Source: Streptococcus sp. M334 (GTDB lineage: Bacteria; Bacillota; Bacilli; Lactobacillales; Streptococcaceae). Taken from it: 52,353 bases of DNA. The notes beneath the pieces were generated by a model. It was not told where the DNA came from, did not search any database, and saw only the letters and a list, made by a program, of their open reading frames with translations. Positions 36,132 to 45,029 of this stretch are shown here, one piece after another; positions within the stretch are counted from its first letter, which is position 1; each line of letters opens with the position of its first letter. Position numbers and translations under genes: made by a program. The stretch spans positions 276,898-329,250 of the forward strand of contig NZ_GL732486.1 in the NCBI RefSeq assembly GCF_000187745.1, read 5' to 3'.

Positions 36132-37607
36132 ATGGATGCAATCTTTGACCTAATCGGCAAGTTTTTCAAGCCCATCTTAGATATGGGTGGACCTGTCATC
36201 ATGTTAATCATTTTGACAGTATTGGCTTTACTTTTTGGAGTGAAATTCTCCAAAGCGCTTGAAGGTGGTATCAAACTTGCCATCGCTCTTACTGGTATCG
36301 GAGCTATCATCGGTATGCTAAATGGTGCTTTCTCAGCATCACTTGCAAAATTCGTTGAAAACACAGGTATCCAATTGAGTATCACTGACGTTGGTTGGGC
36401 ACCACTTGCCACAATCACTTGGGGATCTGCTTGGACACTTTACTTCTTGCTCATCATGTTGATTGTCAACGTAGTGATGCTTGCTATGAAGAAAACTGAT
36501 ACACTTGACGTTGATATCTTTGATATCTGGCACTTGTCTATCACAGGTCTTTTGATTAAATGGTATGCTGACAACAATGGTGTGAGCCAAGGGGTTTCAC
36601 TCTTGATTGCTACAGCAGCTATCGTCCTTGTTGGTGTGTTGAAAATTATCAACTCTGACTTGATGAAGCCTACATTTGATGATCTTCTTAACGCTCCAAG
36701 TTCATCACCAATGACATCAACTCACATGAACTACATGATGAACCCAGTTATCATGGTTTTGGATAAAATTTTTGAAAAATTCTTCCCAGGACTTGATAAA
36801 TATGACTTTGACGCTGCTAAATTGAACAAGAAAATCGGTTTCTGGGGCTCTAAATTCTTTATCGGTTTCATCCTTGGTATCGTTATCGGTATTATGGGAA
36901 CTCCACATCCAATTGCAGGTGTTGAAGATGCAGATAAATGGCGTCTTGTTATTAAAGGATGGTTGTCTCTTGGTTTGACAGCTGGTGTATCTTTGGAACT
37001 CTTCTCACTTATCGGTTCATGGTTCATCGCTGCCGTAGAACCACTTTCACAAGGTATTACAAACGTTGCTACTAAACGTCTTCAAGGACGTAAATTTAAC
37101 ATCGGTCTTGACTGGCCATTCATCGCTGGTCGTGCTGAAATCTGGGCTTGTGCCAACGTACTTGCACCAATCATGTTGATTGAAGCTGTGCTTCTTTCAA
37201 AAGTCGGAAATGGTATCTTGCCACTTGCAGGTATCATCGCTATGGGTGTTACTCCAGCTCTCTTGGTTGTAACACGTGGTAAATTGCTCCGCATGATCAT
37301 CTTCGGAACACTCTTGTTGCCACTCTTCCTTCTTTCAGGTACACTTATTGCACCATTTGCAACAGAACTTGCTAAAGGTGTAGGTGCCTTCCCAGCAGGT
37401 GTGAGCCAAACTCAATTGATTACTCACTCAACTCTTGAAGGACCAATCGAAAAACTTCTTGGTTGGACAATTGGTAACACTACAACAGGTGATATCAAAG
37501 CAATCCTTGGTGCTGTAGTCTTCCTTGTATTCTATATCGGTATCTTTGCTTGGTACAGAAAACAAATGATCAAACGTAACGAAGAGTACGCAGCAAAAGC
37601 AAAATAA
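36132..37607 (+). CDS. PTS EIIC permease, galactitol (GatC) family
   Basis: A 491-aa polytopic membrane permease with about ten or more hydrophobic segments. It has GatC-family features: an N-terminal MDAIFDLIGKFFKPILDMGG, a central hydrophilic loop with SSSPMTSTHMNYMMNPV, and NIGLDWPFIAGRAEIWA. It forms the transport channel for the sugar phosphorylated by the two preceding components. Its codon use is biased, suggesting high induced expression. The operon is closed by a strong hairpin. Confidence 0.9.
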   Translation: MDAIFDLIGKFFKPILDMGGPVIMLIILTVLALLFGVKFSKALEGGIKLAIALTGIGAIIGMLNGAFSASLAKFVENTGIQLSITDVGWAPLATITWGSAWTLYFLLIMLIVNVVMLAMKKTDTLDVDIFDIWHLSITGLLIKWYADNNGVSQGVSLLIATAAIVLVGVLKIINSDLMKPTFDDLLNAPSSSPMTSTHMNYMMNPVIMVLDKIFEKFFPGLDKYDFDAAKLNKKIGFWGSKFFIGFILGIVIGIMGTPHPIAGVEDADKWRLVIKGWLSLGLTAGVSLELFSLIGSWFIAAVEPLSQGITNVATKRLQGRKFNIGLDWPFIAGRAEIWACANVLAPIMLIEAVLLSKVGNGILPLAGIIAMGVTPALLVVTRGKLLRMIIFGTLLLPLFLLSGTLIAPFATELAKGVGAFPAGVSQTQLITHSTLEGPIEKLLGWTIGNTTTGDIKAILGAVVFLVFYIGIFAWYRKQMIKRNEEYAAKAK

Positions 37608-37636
37608 TGCGCTCCTATAAAATGTAAATTGTTAAA

Positions 37637-37677
37637 GCTAGGTTGTCATACCATTAGGAGTGACAGCCTAGTTTTTT
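37637..37677 (+). terminator. Terminator/attenuator between PTS and lacX
   Basis: An 11-bp stem, CTAGGTTGTCA (37638-37648) with TGACAGCCTAG (37661-37671), followed by six Ts. lacX has no evident own promoter, so it would be expressed by read-through. Confidence 0.88.
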
Positions 37678-37705
37678 ATAAACTATCAAGAAATCGGAGA
37701 AAATA

Positions 37706-38602
37706 ATGGTAATTGAATTAAAATCAGAACAATTAAGAGTTCAATTTAACAGTTTTGGTGGGGCTCTTTCTTCTATAAAAGATGCTGAGGGACTGGAGTA
37801 TTTGTGGCAAGGAGATGCTACATATTGGAGTGGACAAGCTCCTGTTCTCTTTCCTATTTGTGGTTCATTAAGAGAGGATACAGCCCTCTATATAGATGAG
37901 AAGGGGCAGGAAAGCAAAGGAAACATTCCTCGTCATGGTTTGGTTCGTAAGAAAGAATTTGAATTAGTTGAACAGACAGACAAGAGTGTAACTTTTGCAA
38001 TTGAGGACGATGAGAATAGCTATCAGAACTACCCTTATCATTTCCGCCTAGAAATCACTTATATCCTTACTGGCAAGACAGTACGAACTCAATACAAAAT
38101 ATTTAATAAAGAAACTAGCAAGGTCATGCCTTACTTTATTGGTGGACATCCAGGATTTAATTGTCCTCTACTGGATGATGAAGTCTATGAAGATTACTAT
38201 TTAGAGTTTGAGAAAGAAGAGACTTGCTCTGTTCCACGTCCTTTCCCAGAAACGGGTATGCTGGATTTTCAAGATAGAAGTCCATGGTTAGAGGGACAAA
38301 AAGAAATAGATCTTAGTTATGATCTTTTCAGCACAGATGCAGTCACCTTAGATGAATTGCAATCTAGAACAATTGTCCTTCGTTCTCGTAAACATGATAA
38401 GGGATTAAAAGTGAACTTTGCAGAGTTTCCAAACCTCATCATCTGGTCAACTTTGAATAAGGGCCCTTTCATTGCCTTTGAACCATGGTCTGGCTTGTCA
38501 ACATCTCTTGAAGAAGGAGATCGTCTAGAAGATAAGAAGAATGTTCGTCTCCTAGAACCTGGTCAAGTGGATCAAATTGGTTTTGACATCGAAATTTTTT
38601 AG
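37706..38602 (+). CDS. lacX: LacX-type aldose 1-epimerase family protein
   Basis: A 298-aa galactose-mutarotase fold protein. Candidate catalytic residues are His in PRHGLVRKKEF, His in GGHPGFN and Glu in AFEPWSG. LacX proteins accompany lac operons of lactococci and streptococci; mutarotation of galactose or its 6-phosphate is plausible but has not been shown for LacX as far as I know. It sits between the PTS terminator and the lacA promoter. Confidence 0.85.
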   Translation: MVIELKSEQLRVQFNSFGGALSSIKDAEGLEYLWQGDATYWSGQAPVLFPICGSLREDTALYIDEKGQESKGNIPRHGLVRKKEFELVEQTDKSVTFAIEDDENSYQNYPYHFRLEITYILTGKTVRTQYKIFNKETSKVMPYFIGGHPGFNCPLLDDEVYEDYYLEFEKEETCSVPRPFPETGMLDFQDRSPWLEGQKEIDLSYDLFSTDAVTLDELQSRTIVLRSRKHDKGLKVNFAEFPNLIIWSTLNKGPFIAFEPWSGLSTSLEEGDRLEDKKNVRLLEPGQVDQIGFDIEIF

Positions 38603-38615
38603 TTAAAAAACACAA

Positions 38616-38702
38616 AAACAAACATTAACTGTTGACTTTTTCATAAAATAGGAGTATATTATGTTTGTAAGCAACAAATGATGTTTGTAACAAACAAACA
38701 AT
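38616..38702 (+). promoter_or_regulatory. lacABCD promoter with operator repeats
   Basis: TTGACT (38632-38637), 17-bp spacer, TATATT (38655-38660). ACAAACATT lies upstream (38618-38626). Downstream are two direct TGTTTGTAA repeats and an ACAAACAAACA cluster (38661-38702), i.e. TGTTTGT motifs on both strands flanking the start site. This is the expected layout for LacR repression. Confidence 0.75.
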
Positions 38703-38740
38703 CACTTGTTATATTCTCTTTCGTGGAGAAGGATTATTTC

Positions 38741-38758
38741 TAGGAAACTGGTTTCCTA
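38741..38758 (+). promoter_or_regulatory. Palindrome in the lacA leader
   Basis: TAGGAAACTGGTTTCCTA: two perfect 8-bp arms around TG, about 75 nt into the roughly 220-nt leader (38667-38888). The arms nearly abut, so it looks more like a protein-binding dyad than an RNA hairpin. The function is unknown. Confidence 0.5.
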
Positions 38759-38888
38759 AACTTGAATAAGGTGTCATTCATCTCATTCAATCCAATTTGT
38801 CAATAAACTGCTAGAAAGCTTTTTGTAGGTAAACTGCTAACTGTAAAAGGTTTTACTAGCCTAGAAAAAATAAAAAGGAGTATACAAT

Positions 38889-39314
38889 ATGTCTATTGTT
38901 ATCGGTGCAGATGCTGCAGGTTTGAGATTGAAAGAAGTTGTGAAAGACTTCTTGGAAAAAGAAAACTTCCACGTTGTGGATGTTACAGCTGAAGGTCAAG
39001 ACTTTGTTGATGTAACTCTTGCTGTTGCTGCAGAAGTAAACAAAGAAGAACAAAACCTTGGTATCGTGATTGATGCTTATGGAGCTGGTCCATTTATGGT
39101 CGCAACTAAGATCAAAGGAATGGTTGCTGCAGAAGTATCTGACGAACGTTCAGCTTATATGACTCGTGGTCACAACAACTCACGTATGATCACTATGGGT
39201 GCACAACTTGTTGGTGATGAATTGGCTAAAAACATCGCTAAAGGATTTGTTAACGGTAAATACGATGGTGGACGTCACCAAATTAGGGTCGATATGTTGA
39301 ACAAAATGTGCTAA
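38889..39314 (+). CDS. lacA: Galactose-6-phosphate isomerase subunit LacA
   Basis: A 141-aa RpiB/LacAB-family protein, one half of the heteromeric isomerase that converts galactose 6-phosphate to tagatose 6-phosphate. The sequence shows [16 protein letters not shown] at the N-terminus, [16 protein letters not shown] and the ending [21 protein letters not shown] precedes the ATG. lacB follows after a 254-bp gap filled with BOX-like repeats. Confidence 0.94.
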   Translation: MSIVIGADAAGLRLKEVVKDFLEKENFHVVDVTAEGQDFVDVTLAVAAEVNKEEQNLGIVIDAYGAGPFMVATKIKGMVAAEVSDERSAYMTRGHNNSRMITMGAQLVGDELAKNIAKGFVNGKYDGGRHQIRVDMLNKMC

Positions 39315-39521
39315 TACTCTTCAAAAATCAAGATAATCTGTTGTCAGCTCACTTTAGCTAACTTCAGTTATGCTCGCAGCTCGCTTCCTAATACTCTTCG
39401 AAAATCAAATTCAAACCACGTCAGCTTCGCCTTGTCGTACTCAAGTACAGCCTGCGGCTCGCTTCCTAGTTTGCTCTTTGATTTTGATTGAGTATAAGCT
39501 AATCTTGATTTTTCTTGAGTA
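39315..39521. repeat. Outer BOX-like element carrying a nested BOX
   Basis: The ends TACTCTTCAAAAATCAAGAT (39315-39334) and the near-complementary AATCTTGATTTTTCTTGAGTA (39501-39521) form terminal inverted repeats. The left part continues with GTCAGCTCACTTTAGC and a degenerate GCTCGCAGCTCGCTTCCTA, then is interrupted by a second element. It lies between lacA and lacB. Confidence 0.7.
39391..39495 (-). repeat. BOX element nested in lacA-lacB spacer
   Basis: On the minus strand it runs from a boxA-type end (ATACTCAATCAAAATCAAAG) through the GCCGCAGGCTG region to a boxC-type end (GCTGACGTGG...GATTTTCGAAGAGTAT). The boxB segment is short. It splits the outer repeat 39315-39521. Confidence 0.82.
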
Positions 39522-39568
39522 GGGATAAATGATATTAGATTTATATAATTAATCGGAGGGAATAACTA

Positions 39569-40084
39569 ATGAGAATTGCAATTGGATGTGACCACATCGT
39601 AACAGATGAAAAAATGGCGGTTTCAGAATTTTTGAAATCAAAAGGATATGAAGTCATTGACTTTGGTACATATGACCATACACGTACTCACTACCCAATC
39701 TTTGGTAAAAAAGTAGGGGAAGCTGTAACTAGCGGTCAAGCTGATCTTGGGGTATGTATCTGTGGTACTGGTGTTGGTATCAACAACGCTGTAAATAAAG
39801 TCCCAGGTGTTCGTTCTGCCTTGGTTCGTGATATGACAACAGCCCTTTATGCTAAAGAGCAATTGAACGCTAACGTTATTGGTTTTGGTGGTAAGATTAC
39901 TGGTGAATTGCTCATGTGTGATATCATCGAAGCTTTCATCCATGCTGAATACAAACCATCTGAAGAAAACAAAAAATTGATTGCGAAAATTGAACACGTT
40001 GAAAGTCACAATGCTCAACAAACAGACGCAAACTTCTTCACTGAATTCCTTGAAAAATGGGATCGCGGAGAATACCACGACTAA
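39569..40084 (+). CDS. lacB: Galactose-6-phosphate isomerase subunit LacB
   Basis: A 171-aa RpiB/LacB-family subunit with the active-site Cys in [20 protein letters not shown] and [14 protein letters not shown] at the N-terminus. Together with LacA it forms tagatose 6-phosphate. ATCGGAGGG precedes the ATG. lacC follows after 10 bp. Confidence 0.95.
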   Translation: MRIAIGCDHIVTDEKMAVSEFLKSKGYEVIDFGTYDHTRTHYPIFGKKVGEAVTSGQADLGVCICGTGVGINNAVNKVPGVRSALVRDMTTALYAKEQLNANVIGFGGKITGELLMCDIIEAFIHAEYKPSEENKKLIAKIEHVESHNAQQTDANFFTEFLEKWDRGEYHD

Positions 40085-40094
40085 GAGGTGACCT

Positions 40095-41024
40095 ATGATT
40101 TTAACAGTCACAATGAACCCATCCATTGATATTTCCTATCCTTTGGATGAGTTGAAGATTGATACTGTCAATCGTGTGGTGGATGTAACCAAAACGGCTG
40201 GTGGTAAGGGACTCAATGTTACCCGAGTACTTTCAGAATTTGGAGATCCTGTTCTTGCTACTGGTTTAGTGGGTGGCAAACTTGGTGAGTTTTTGGTTGA
40301 ACATATCGATGATCAAGTAAAGAAAGATTTCTTCTCAATTCAGGGAGAAACTCGGAACTGTATCGCTATTCTCCACGGAGACAACCAAACAGAAGTCCTT
40401 GAAAAAGGTCCTGAAGTATTGGAACAGGAAGGTCAAGACTTTTTGGAACATTTCAAAAAACTCTTGGACTCAGTTGAAGTAGTAGCTATCTCAGGTAGTC
40501 TGCCAGCTGGCCTTCCAGTTGATTACTATGCTAGCTTGGTAAAACTTGCTAATCAAGCTGGCAAGCCTGTTGTCTTGGACTGCTCTGGTGTAGCACTTCA
40601 GGCGGTTCTTGAATCACCACATAAACCAACAGTCATCAAACCAAATAATGAGGAATTGTCTCAGCTTCTAGGAAGAGAAGTTTCTGAGGATTTGGATGAA
40701 TTAAAAGAAGTCCTTCAAGAACCTTTGTTTGCAGGTATTGAATGGATTATCGTTTCACTTGGTGCCAACGGTGCTTTTGCCAAACATGGTGACACTTTCT
40801 ACAAGGTAGATATTCCTAGAATTCAGGTAGTCAACCCTGTCGGATCTGGAGACTCTACTGTGGCAGGAATTTCTTCAGGACTTCTTAACAAAGAATCGGA
40901 TGCAGAATTACTCATCAAGGCAAATGTCCTTGGTATGCTCAATGCTCAAGAAAAAATGACTGGTCATGTCAACATGGCCAATTATCAAGCTCTATATGAT
41001 CAATTAATAGTAAAAGAGGTATAA
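40095..41024 (+). CDS. lacC: Tagatose-6-phosphate kinase
   Basis: A 309-aa PfkB-family sugar kinase that phosphorylates tagatose 6-phosphate to the 1,6-bisphosphate. Motifs are [13 protein letters not shown] (about 34-46) and the C-terminal signature [12 protein letters not shown] with the catalytic Asp. lacD starts 1 bp after its stop. Confidence 0.95.
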   Translation: MILTVTMNPSIDISYPLDELKIDTVNRVVDVTKTAGGKGLNVTRVLSEFGDPVLATGLVGGKLGEFLVEHIDDQVKKDFFSIQGETRNCIAILHGDNQTEVLEKGPEVLEQEGQDFLEHFKKLLDSVEVVAISGSLPAGLPVDYYASLVKLANQAGKPVVLDCSGVALQAVLESPHKPTVIKPNNEELSQLLGREVSEDLDELKEVLQEPLFAGIEWIIVSLGANGAFAKHGDTFYKVDIPRIQVVNPVGSGDSTVAGISSGLLNKESDAELLIKANVLGMLNAQEKMTGHVNMANYQALYDQLIVKEV

Positions 41025-41025
41025 A

Positions 41026-42006
41026 ATGGCTTTAACAGAACAAAAACGTGTACGCTTAGAAAAACTTTCTGATGAAAATGGTATCATCTCAGCTCTTGCA
41101 TTTGACCAACGTGGTGCTTTGAAACGCCTCATGGCTCAACACCAAACAGAAGAACCAACTGTGGCTCAAATGGAAGAACTGAAAGTCTTGGTAGCAGATG
41201 AATTGACTAAATACGCTTCATCTATGCTTCTTGACCCTGAGTATGGACTTCCAGCAACTAAAGCTCTTGATGAAAAAGCTGGTCTCCTTCTTGCTTATGA
41301 AAAAACAGGTTATGACACAACAAGCACAAAACGCTTGCCAGACTGCTTGGATGTTTGGTCTGCAAAACGTATTAAAGAAGAAGGTGCAGATGCAGTTAAA
41401 TTCTTGCTTTACTATGATGTAGATAGCTCAGACGAACTCAACCAAGAAAAACAAGCTTACATCGAACGTATCGGTTCTGAATGTGTGGCTGAAGATATCC
41501 CATTCTTCCTTGAAATTCTTGCTTACGATGAAAAAATTGCTGACGCAGGTTCTGTAGAATACGCTAAAGTAAAACCACACAAAGTTATCGGTGCTATGAA
41601 AGTCTTCTCAGACCCACGCTTTAACATTGATGTCTTGAAAGTAGAAGTTCCTGTTAACATTAAATATGTTGAAGGCTTCGCTGAAGGTGAAGTAGTTTAT
41701 ACACGTGAAGAAGCAGCAGCCTTTTTCAAAGCTCAAGATGAAGCAACTAACTTGCCATACATCTACTTGAGTGCTGGTGTATCAGCTAAACTCTTCCAAG
41801 ATACTCTTGTATTTGCTCATGAATCAGGTGCAAACTTTAACGGAGTTCTTTGTGGCCGTGCAACATGGGCTGGATCAGTTGAAGCATACATCAAAGATGG
41901 TGAAGCAGCAGCTCGCGAATGGCTTCGCACAACAGGATTTGAAAACATTGACGAACTCAATAAAGTTCTTCAAACAACAGCAACTTCATGGAAAGAACGC
42001 GTGTAG
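41026..42006 (+). CDS. lacD: Tagatose-1,6-bisphosphate aldolase
   Basis: A 326-aa class I aldolase that splits tagatose 1,6-bisphosphate to dihydroxyacetone phosphate and glyceraldehyde 3-phosphate. The Schiff-base Lys205 lies in VLKVEVPVN. The N-terminal [15 protein letters not shown] is typical. It ends the lacABCD operon and is followed by a strong terminator. In S. pyogenes a LacD paralog also regulates virulence; nothing here shows that role. Confidence 0.95.
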   Translation: MALTEQKRVRLEKLSDENGIISALAFDQRGALKRLMAQHQTEEPTVAQMEELKVLVADELTKYASSMLLDPEYGLPATKALDEKAGLLLAYEKTGYDTTSTKRLPDCLDVWSAKRIKEEGADAVKFLLYYDVDSSDELNQEKQAYIERIGSECVAEDIPFFLEILAYDEKIADAGSVEYAKVKPHKVIGAMKVFSDPRFNIDVLKVEVPVNIKYVEGFAEGEVVYTREEAAAFFKAQDEATNLPYIYLSAGVSAKLFQDTLVFAHESGANFNGVLCGRATWAGSVEAYIKDGEAAAREWLRTTGFENIDELNKVLQTTATSWKERV

Positions 42007-42029
42007 CACTCAAATTGCGAAAAAAATTT

Positions 42030-42062
42030 AGTCTAGGGATAGAAATATCTCTAGACTTTTTT
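42030..42062 (+). terminator. lacABCD terminator
   Basis: A 12-bp stem AGTCTAGGGATA/TATCTCTAGACT (42030-42041 with 42046-42057) with a GAAA tetraloop and T-run. A second hairpin, TAACCTTGAG/CTCAAGGTTA (42076-42085 with 42095-42104), follows directly and runs into the BOX repeat. Confidence 0.92.
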
Positions 42063-42102
42063 GATGACGTAAAAATAACCTTGAGATAGTTATCCTCAAG
42101 GT

Positions 42103-42300
42103 TATACTCTTCGAAAATCTCTTCAAACCACGTTAGCGTCGCCTTATCGTAGGTATGGTTACTGACTTCGTCAGTTCTATCTACAACCTCAAAACAGTGT
42201 TTTGAGCTGACTTCGTCAGTTCTATCTATAACCTCAAAGCAGTGCTTTGAGCAGCCTGCGGCTAGCTTTCTAGTTTGCTCTTTGATTTTCATTGAGTATT
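42103..42300 (-). repeat. BOX element with internally duplicated segment
   Basis: On the minus strand: boxA-type end (AATACTCAATGAAAATCAAAG), TAGCCGCAGGCTGC, boxB and a boxC-type end (AACGTGGTTTGAAGAGATTTTCGAAGAGTAT). A segment of about 46 bp containing TGACTTCGTCAGTTCTATCT and AACCTCAAA-CAGTG-TTTGAG is present twice in tandem (first at about 42154, again at about 42208). It fills the gap between lacD and lacB2. Confidence 0.88.
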
Positions 42301-42328
42301 AGATAAAATATAGAAGGCGGAATACAAG

Positions 42329-42847
42329 TTAATCGTGATATTCTCCACGATTCCACTTGGCATTCTCTTCATCGAAGATATGATCATTGGCAGCTACATC
42401 TGGGCTCACTTCAGATAGTTTATCAATTTTCGCAATCAATTCCTCTTTTTCAGGACTTGGTTTGTACTTGGTATTGATAAATTCATCTACAATGTTGTTA
42501 ATGAAATTGATACCTAGGATTGCACCACCGAAAGCAACAATATTAGCATTGAGATTTTCACGAGCGGAACGAGCAGTCGCAACATCTCCGACAAGTACAA
42601 CTCGAGTTCCAGGAACTTTATCAGCAGATACAGCAATTCCAACACCTGTACCGCAAAGGGCGACTCCAAAGTCAGCCCGTCCATTGACGACCTCCTCTGC
42701 AATTAAGCGACCATAAATAGGATAGTGAGTACGGACGAAATCATAAGTACCAACATCAATGATTTCATGACCTTGTTCTTTTAGGTGTTTTGAAATCTTC
42801 ATCTTCACATCTGTTACAATGTGATCACAACCGAGAGCAATTTTCAT
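42329..42847 (-). CDS. Second galactose-6-phosphate isomerase subunit LacB2
   Basis: A 172-aa LacB/RpiB-family paralog. It keeps the active-site Cys in ALCGTGVGIAVSADKVPGTR and the EYHD C-terminus, but is clearly diverged from LacB at 39569-40084 (roughly 55-60 percent identical by eye). It follows lacA2 by 11 bp on the minus strand, so the two form a separate operon transcribed toward lacABCD. A second lacA-lacB pair is also known in S. gordonii. Substrate preference may differ from the first pair. Confidence 0.85.
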   Translation of the reverse strand: MKIALGCDHIVTDVKMKISKHLKEQGHEIIDVGTYDFVRTHYPIYGRLIAEEVVNGRADFGVALCGTGVGIAVSADKVPGTRVVLVGDVATARSARENLNANIVAFGGAILGINFINNIVDEFINTKYKPSPEKEELIAKIDKLSEVSPDVAANDHIFDEENAKWNRGEYHD

Positions 42848-42858
42848 GGGAATACCTC

Positions 42859-43287
42859 CTAGCAGAGCTTGTTCAGCATATCAATACGAACTTGGTGACG
42901 ACCAGCATCATAGTTGTGTTCAAGAAAGGCTTTGACTATTTCAACTGCTAAAATATCACCTGTAATTCCAGAACCAATTGTAATGATTGGAGTAGAATTG
43001 TGTCGAATAGTCATCATGGCAGAGTGTTCATCGTAAACAGCGGCGCAGATAATACCTTTAAACTTATTAGCAGGCATAAAAGAATGTCCAAACTTGTCAA
43101 AAAGAATAGCACGAGCTTGCTTATATTTTCTAAACTCTGTAATAGCATTGATAGTAGAATCAACGAAATCCGCAGAACCTTGTGTAGAGTTGAGGTCAAT
43201 TACTTCATAACCAGAATGAAGCAGATAGTGTTTGACGGTTTCTTTCAGTTGGAAACCATCTTGGTCAGTAGCTAAAATAACTTTCAT
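42859..43287 (-). CDS. Second galactose-6-phosphate isomerase subunit LacA2
   Basis: A 142-aa LacA-family paralog, more diverged than LacB2. It keeps the DAGRHQVRIDMLNKLC C-terminus but has ATDQDGFQLKETVK instead of [14 protein letters not shown] at the N-terminus and TIRHNSTPIITIG in the middle. Transcribed from a consensus promoter at 43374-43402, ahead of lacB2. It could form an alternative isomerase with LacB2 for another hexose phosphate; that is inference. Confidence 0.83.
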   Translation of the reverse strand: MKVILATDQDGFQLKETVKHYLLHSGYEVIDLNSTQGSADFVDSTINAITEFRKYKQARAILFDKFGHSFMPANKFKGIICAAVYDEHSAMMTIRHNSTPIITIGSGITGDILAVEIVKAFLEHNYDAGRHQVRIDMLNKLC

Positions 43288-43349
43288 AAGAACCTTCTTT
43301 CTTTAGCTATCCAAAAGCATGCAATGAAATATCATCGTTGGCGATATAG

Positions 43350-43368
43350 AAGATACATTATATCTTCA
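43350..43368 (-). promoter_or_regulatory. Palindrome at the lacA2B2 transcription start
   Basis: GAAGATA-CATTA-TATCTTC, perfect 7-bp arms, placed at about +1 to +18 of the predicted lacA2 transcript. A candidate operator or 5' hairpin. Confidence 0.5.
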
Positions 43369-43373
43369 AATAT

Positions 43374-43402
43374 AGTATAGTCTTTGTAAAATTATTTGTC
43401 AA
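43374..43402 (-). promoter_or_regulatory. lacA2B2 promoter
   Basis: On the minus strand TTGACA (43397-43402), 17-bp spacer, TATACT (43374-43379): consensus-grade. Confidence 0.85.
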
Positions 43403-43411
43403 GGATTTATA

Positions 43412-43447
43412 AAAACTAGTTGAAGAATTTTTTCTTCAGCTAGTTTT
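43412..43447 (-). terminator. Terminator of the Rrf2 gene
   Basis: AAAACTAGTTGAAGAA (43412-43427) pairs with TTCTTCAGCTAGTTTT (43432-43447) around TTTT. It overlaps the Rrf2 stop codon and isolates the lacA2 promoter. Confidence 0.82.
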
Positions 43448-43916
43448 GGCATTTATTGATCCAATTTCTGATATCGGTTAAATCATAGTTAATCTCAGAT
43501 TGATGGGCTACTTGGCTGAGTGTAATAGAAGTCAGGGTTGCAACTAAAGTATTTTCAATAATATCAAGAGAGTTGGTTACGACGCATCTTTTAGCCTTTT
43601 TACTTTCCTTGTTGCCTAAGAATTTTTTTAGAAGATTTTGACTTTCAAAGATTCGATTTTTTCCTTCTATAGCGACAAATACATCGTAAAAGGTGATTTG
43701 GCTGAGGGGTTTAGAAAGAGCAACGCCTCCATTTTTCCCTCTAACGGATTTAACCAATCCTTCGTTGTCTAATAGTTTTATAATTTTTTTCAAATAAGAA
43801 TCTGAAACTTCTAGCCGTTCACTCAAGGAAATTGTATTGATATACTTTCCTTCAGGGAGCTGATTTAACATGAGTAAGACATAGACTGACTGTTCCCAAC
43901 CTGATGACAATCGCAT
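43440..43916 (-). CDS. Rrf2-family transcriptional regulator
   Basis: A 158-aa winged-helix regulator. The DNA-binding domain spans about residues 1-75 (ISLSERLEVSDSYLKKIIKLLDNEGLVKSVRGKNGGVALSKP). Only one Cys (RCVVTNSL) is present, so the three-Cys Fe-S site of IscR/NsrR is absent and it must sense something else. The start at 43916 (MRLSSGWEQ) has GGAGGT upstream; the longer frame to 43955 has no site. It is divergent from the EamA exporter gene, which it probably controls. Confidence 0.88.
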   Translation of the reverse strand: MRLSSGWEQSVYVLLMLNQLPEGKYINTISLSERLEVSDSYLKKIIKLLDNEGLVKSVRGKNGGVALSKPLSQITFYDVFVAIEGKNRIFESQNLLKKFLGNKESKKAKRCVVTNSLDIIENTLVATLTSITLSQVAHQSEINYDLTDIRNWINKCQN

Positions 43917-44036
43917 GTTTGTACCTCCATATAAAAAGATAATCATTATCCACAATTACCAGTATAGCCTTTTTTTGTTTTTTTCTCAATACATAGGAGT
44001 TTAAAAAAATAATCTTGGAATTTTTTGATAAATCTC

Positions 44037-44064
44037 TTGACATTCATTTTTAAAAGAGTAGAAT
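44037..44064 (+). promoter_or_regulatory. Promoter of the EamA exporter gene
   Basis: TTGACA (44037-44042), 16-bp spacer, TAGAAT (44059-44064), in the Rrf2-exporter intergenic region. Confidence 0.75.
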
Positions 44065-44111
44065 AAAAGACAAAAAATATCATCAATATCTTTTGAAAGA
44101 AGGGGAAAGAA

Positions 44112-45026
44112 ATGAAACGAGGTTCAAATTTTATTTTTTTGATTTCTATATTACTTACCACACTTTTTATGGGGTCGTCTTTTCCAACTGGGAAATATCT
44201 CATAGTAGTTGAAAAGACTCCTCCATTATTACTTGGGGGTGTTCGATTTATTATTGCTGGGTTAGTGATGTTGGTATTATCGTTTTTATTTGGCAAGGGA
44301 GGGACTATCATCCCTAAAAGTCAAGGTAGCAAGATAAAGGGGTTTATATTGGTTGTGACTATCGGGCTCTTACAGACAGCTGGAACCATGGGATTTCTTA
44401 ATCTTGCCCTAGCTCATGATGTGTCGTCATCGATGTCTTCCATTATCTTATTTACGAATCCTCTTTGGTTAGCTTTCTTAGCACATTTTTTGTTAAAAGA
44501 TACATTGACTATTCAGAAGATAAGTGCCTTAGTATTAGGTGTGGCTGGAGTTGTTACTTGTATTGGACTAGATGTATCTGCGTTTAGTTTAGGTGCTTTG
44601 TTTGCTTTACTTGGTTCATTCTGTTGGTCAATCAATACAGTTGTCACCAAGAAAATTCCTTTTGATAACGGTCCATGGATATTTACAGCTTGGCAATTGT
44701 TATTAGGTGGGGTATTCCTTTACTTATTCTCAATACCTGTGCATGAAAGTTATAACTTTCTAAATTTAGGATTTTGGGGCTGGGTTTGGTTTATATGGTT
44801 AATTATTCCTGCGTCTGTTGGTTCGTTTGGACTGTGGTTTTATAGTCTAGGACAAAGGGGAGCAACAGTAGCTAGCAGTTTCTTGTTTTTAGTTCCAGTA
44901 TTTTCAACTATCTTTTCTATTATGGGCTTACATGAGCCGTTTACATTGAATTTGGTTCTTGGGGGTTCGATGGTTGTGTTAGCATTGGTATTAGTAAACT
45001 GGAAAGTCAAGGGAGAAGAGGAGTAG
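44112..45026 (+). CDS. EamA/DMT-family transporter
   Basis: A 304-aa membrane protein with about ten hydrophobic helices in two EamA repeats (about 8-138 and 155-295), starting MKRGSNFIFLISILLTTLFMGSSFPTGK. Drug/metabolite superfamily exporters move amino acids or small metabolites; the substrate is unknown. Its likely partners are the divergent Rrf2 regulator and two methyltransferases 3 bp and about 0.7 kb downstream. Confidence 0.87.
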   Translation: MKRGSNFIFLISILLTTLFMGSSFPTGKYLIVVEKTPPLLLGGVRFIIAGLVMLVLSFLFGKGGTIIPKSQGSKIKGFILVVTIGLLQTAGTMGFLNLALAHDVSSSMSSIILFTNPLWLAFLAHFLLKDTLTIQKISALVLGVAGVVTCIGLDVSAFSLGALFALLGSFCWSINTVVTKKIPFDNGPWIFTAWQLLLGGVFLYLFSIPVHESYNFLNLGFWGWVWFIWLIIPASVGSFGLWFYSLGQRGATVASSFLFLVPVFSTIFSIMGLHEPFTLNLVLGGSMVVLALVLVNWKVKGEEE

Positions 45027-45029
45027 TCT

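Noticed and set aside
41957..42292. Minus-strand ORF of 111 aa across the lacD terminator
   Set aside because: It translates a BOX repeat, including the duplicated SKHCFEV..DRTDEVS blocks, and has no ribosome-binding site.
39315..42300. Insertion sequences in the lac region
   Set aside because: No transposase coding sequence or IS-type ends are present; the repeats are BOX-type non-coding elements.
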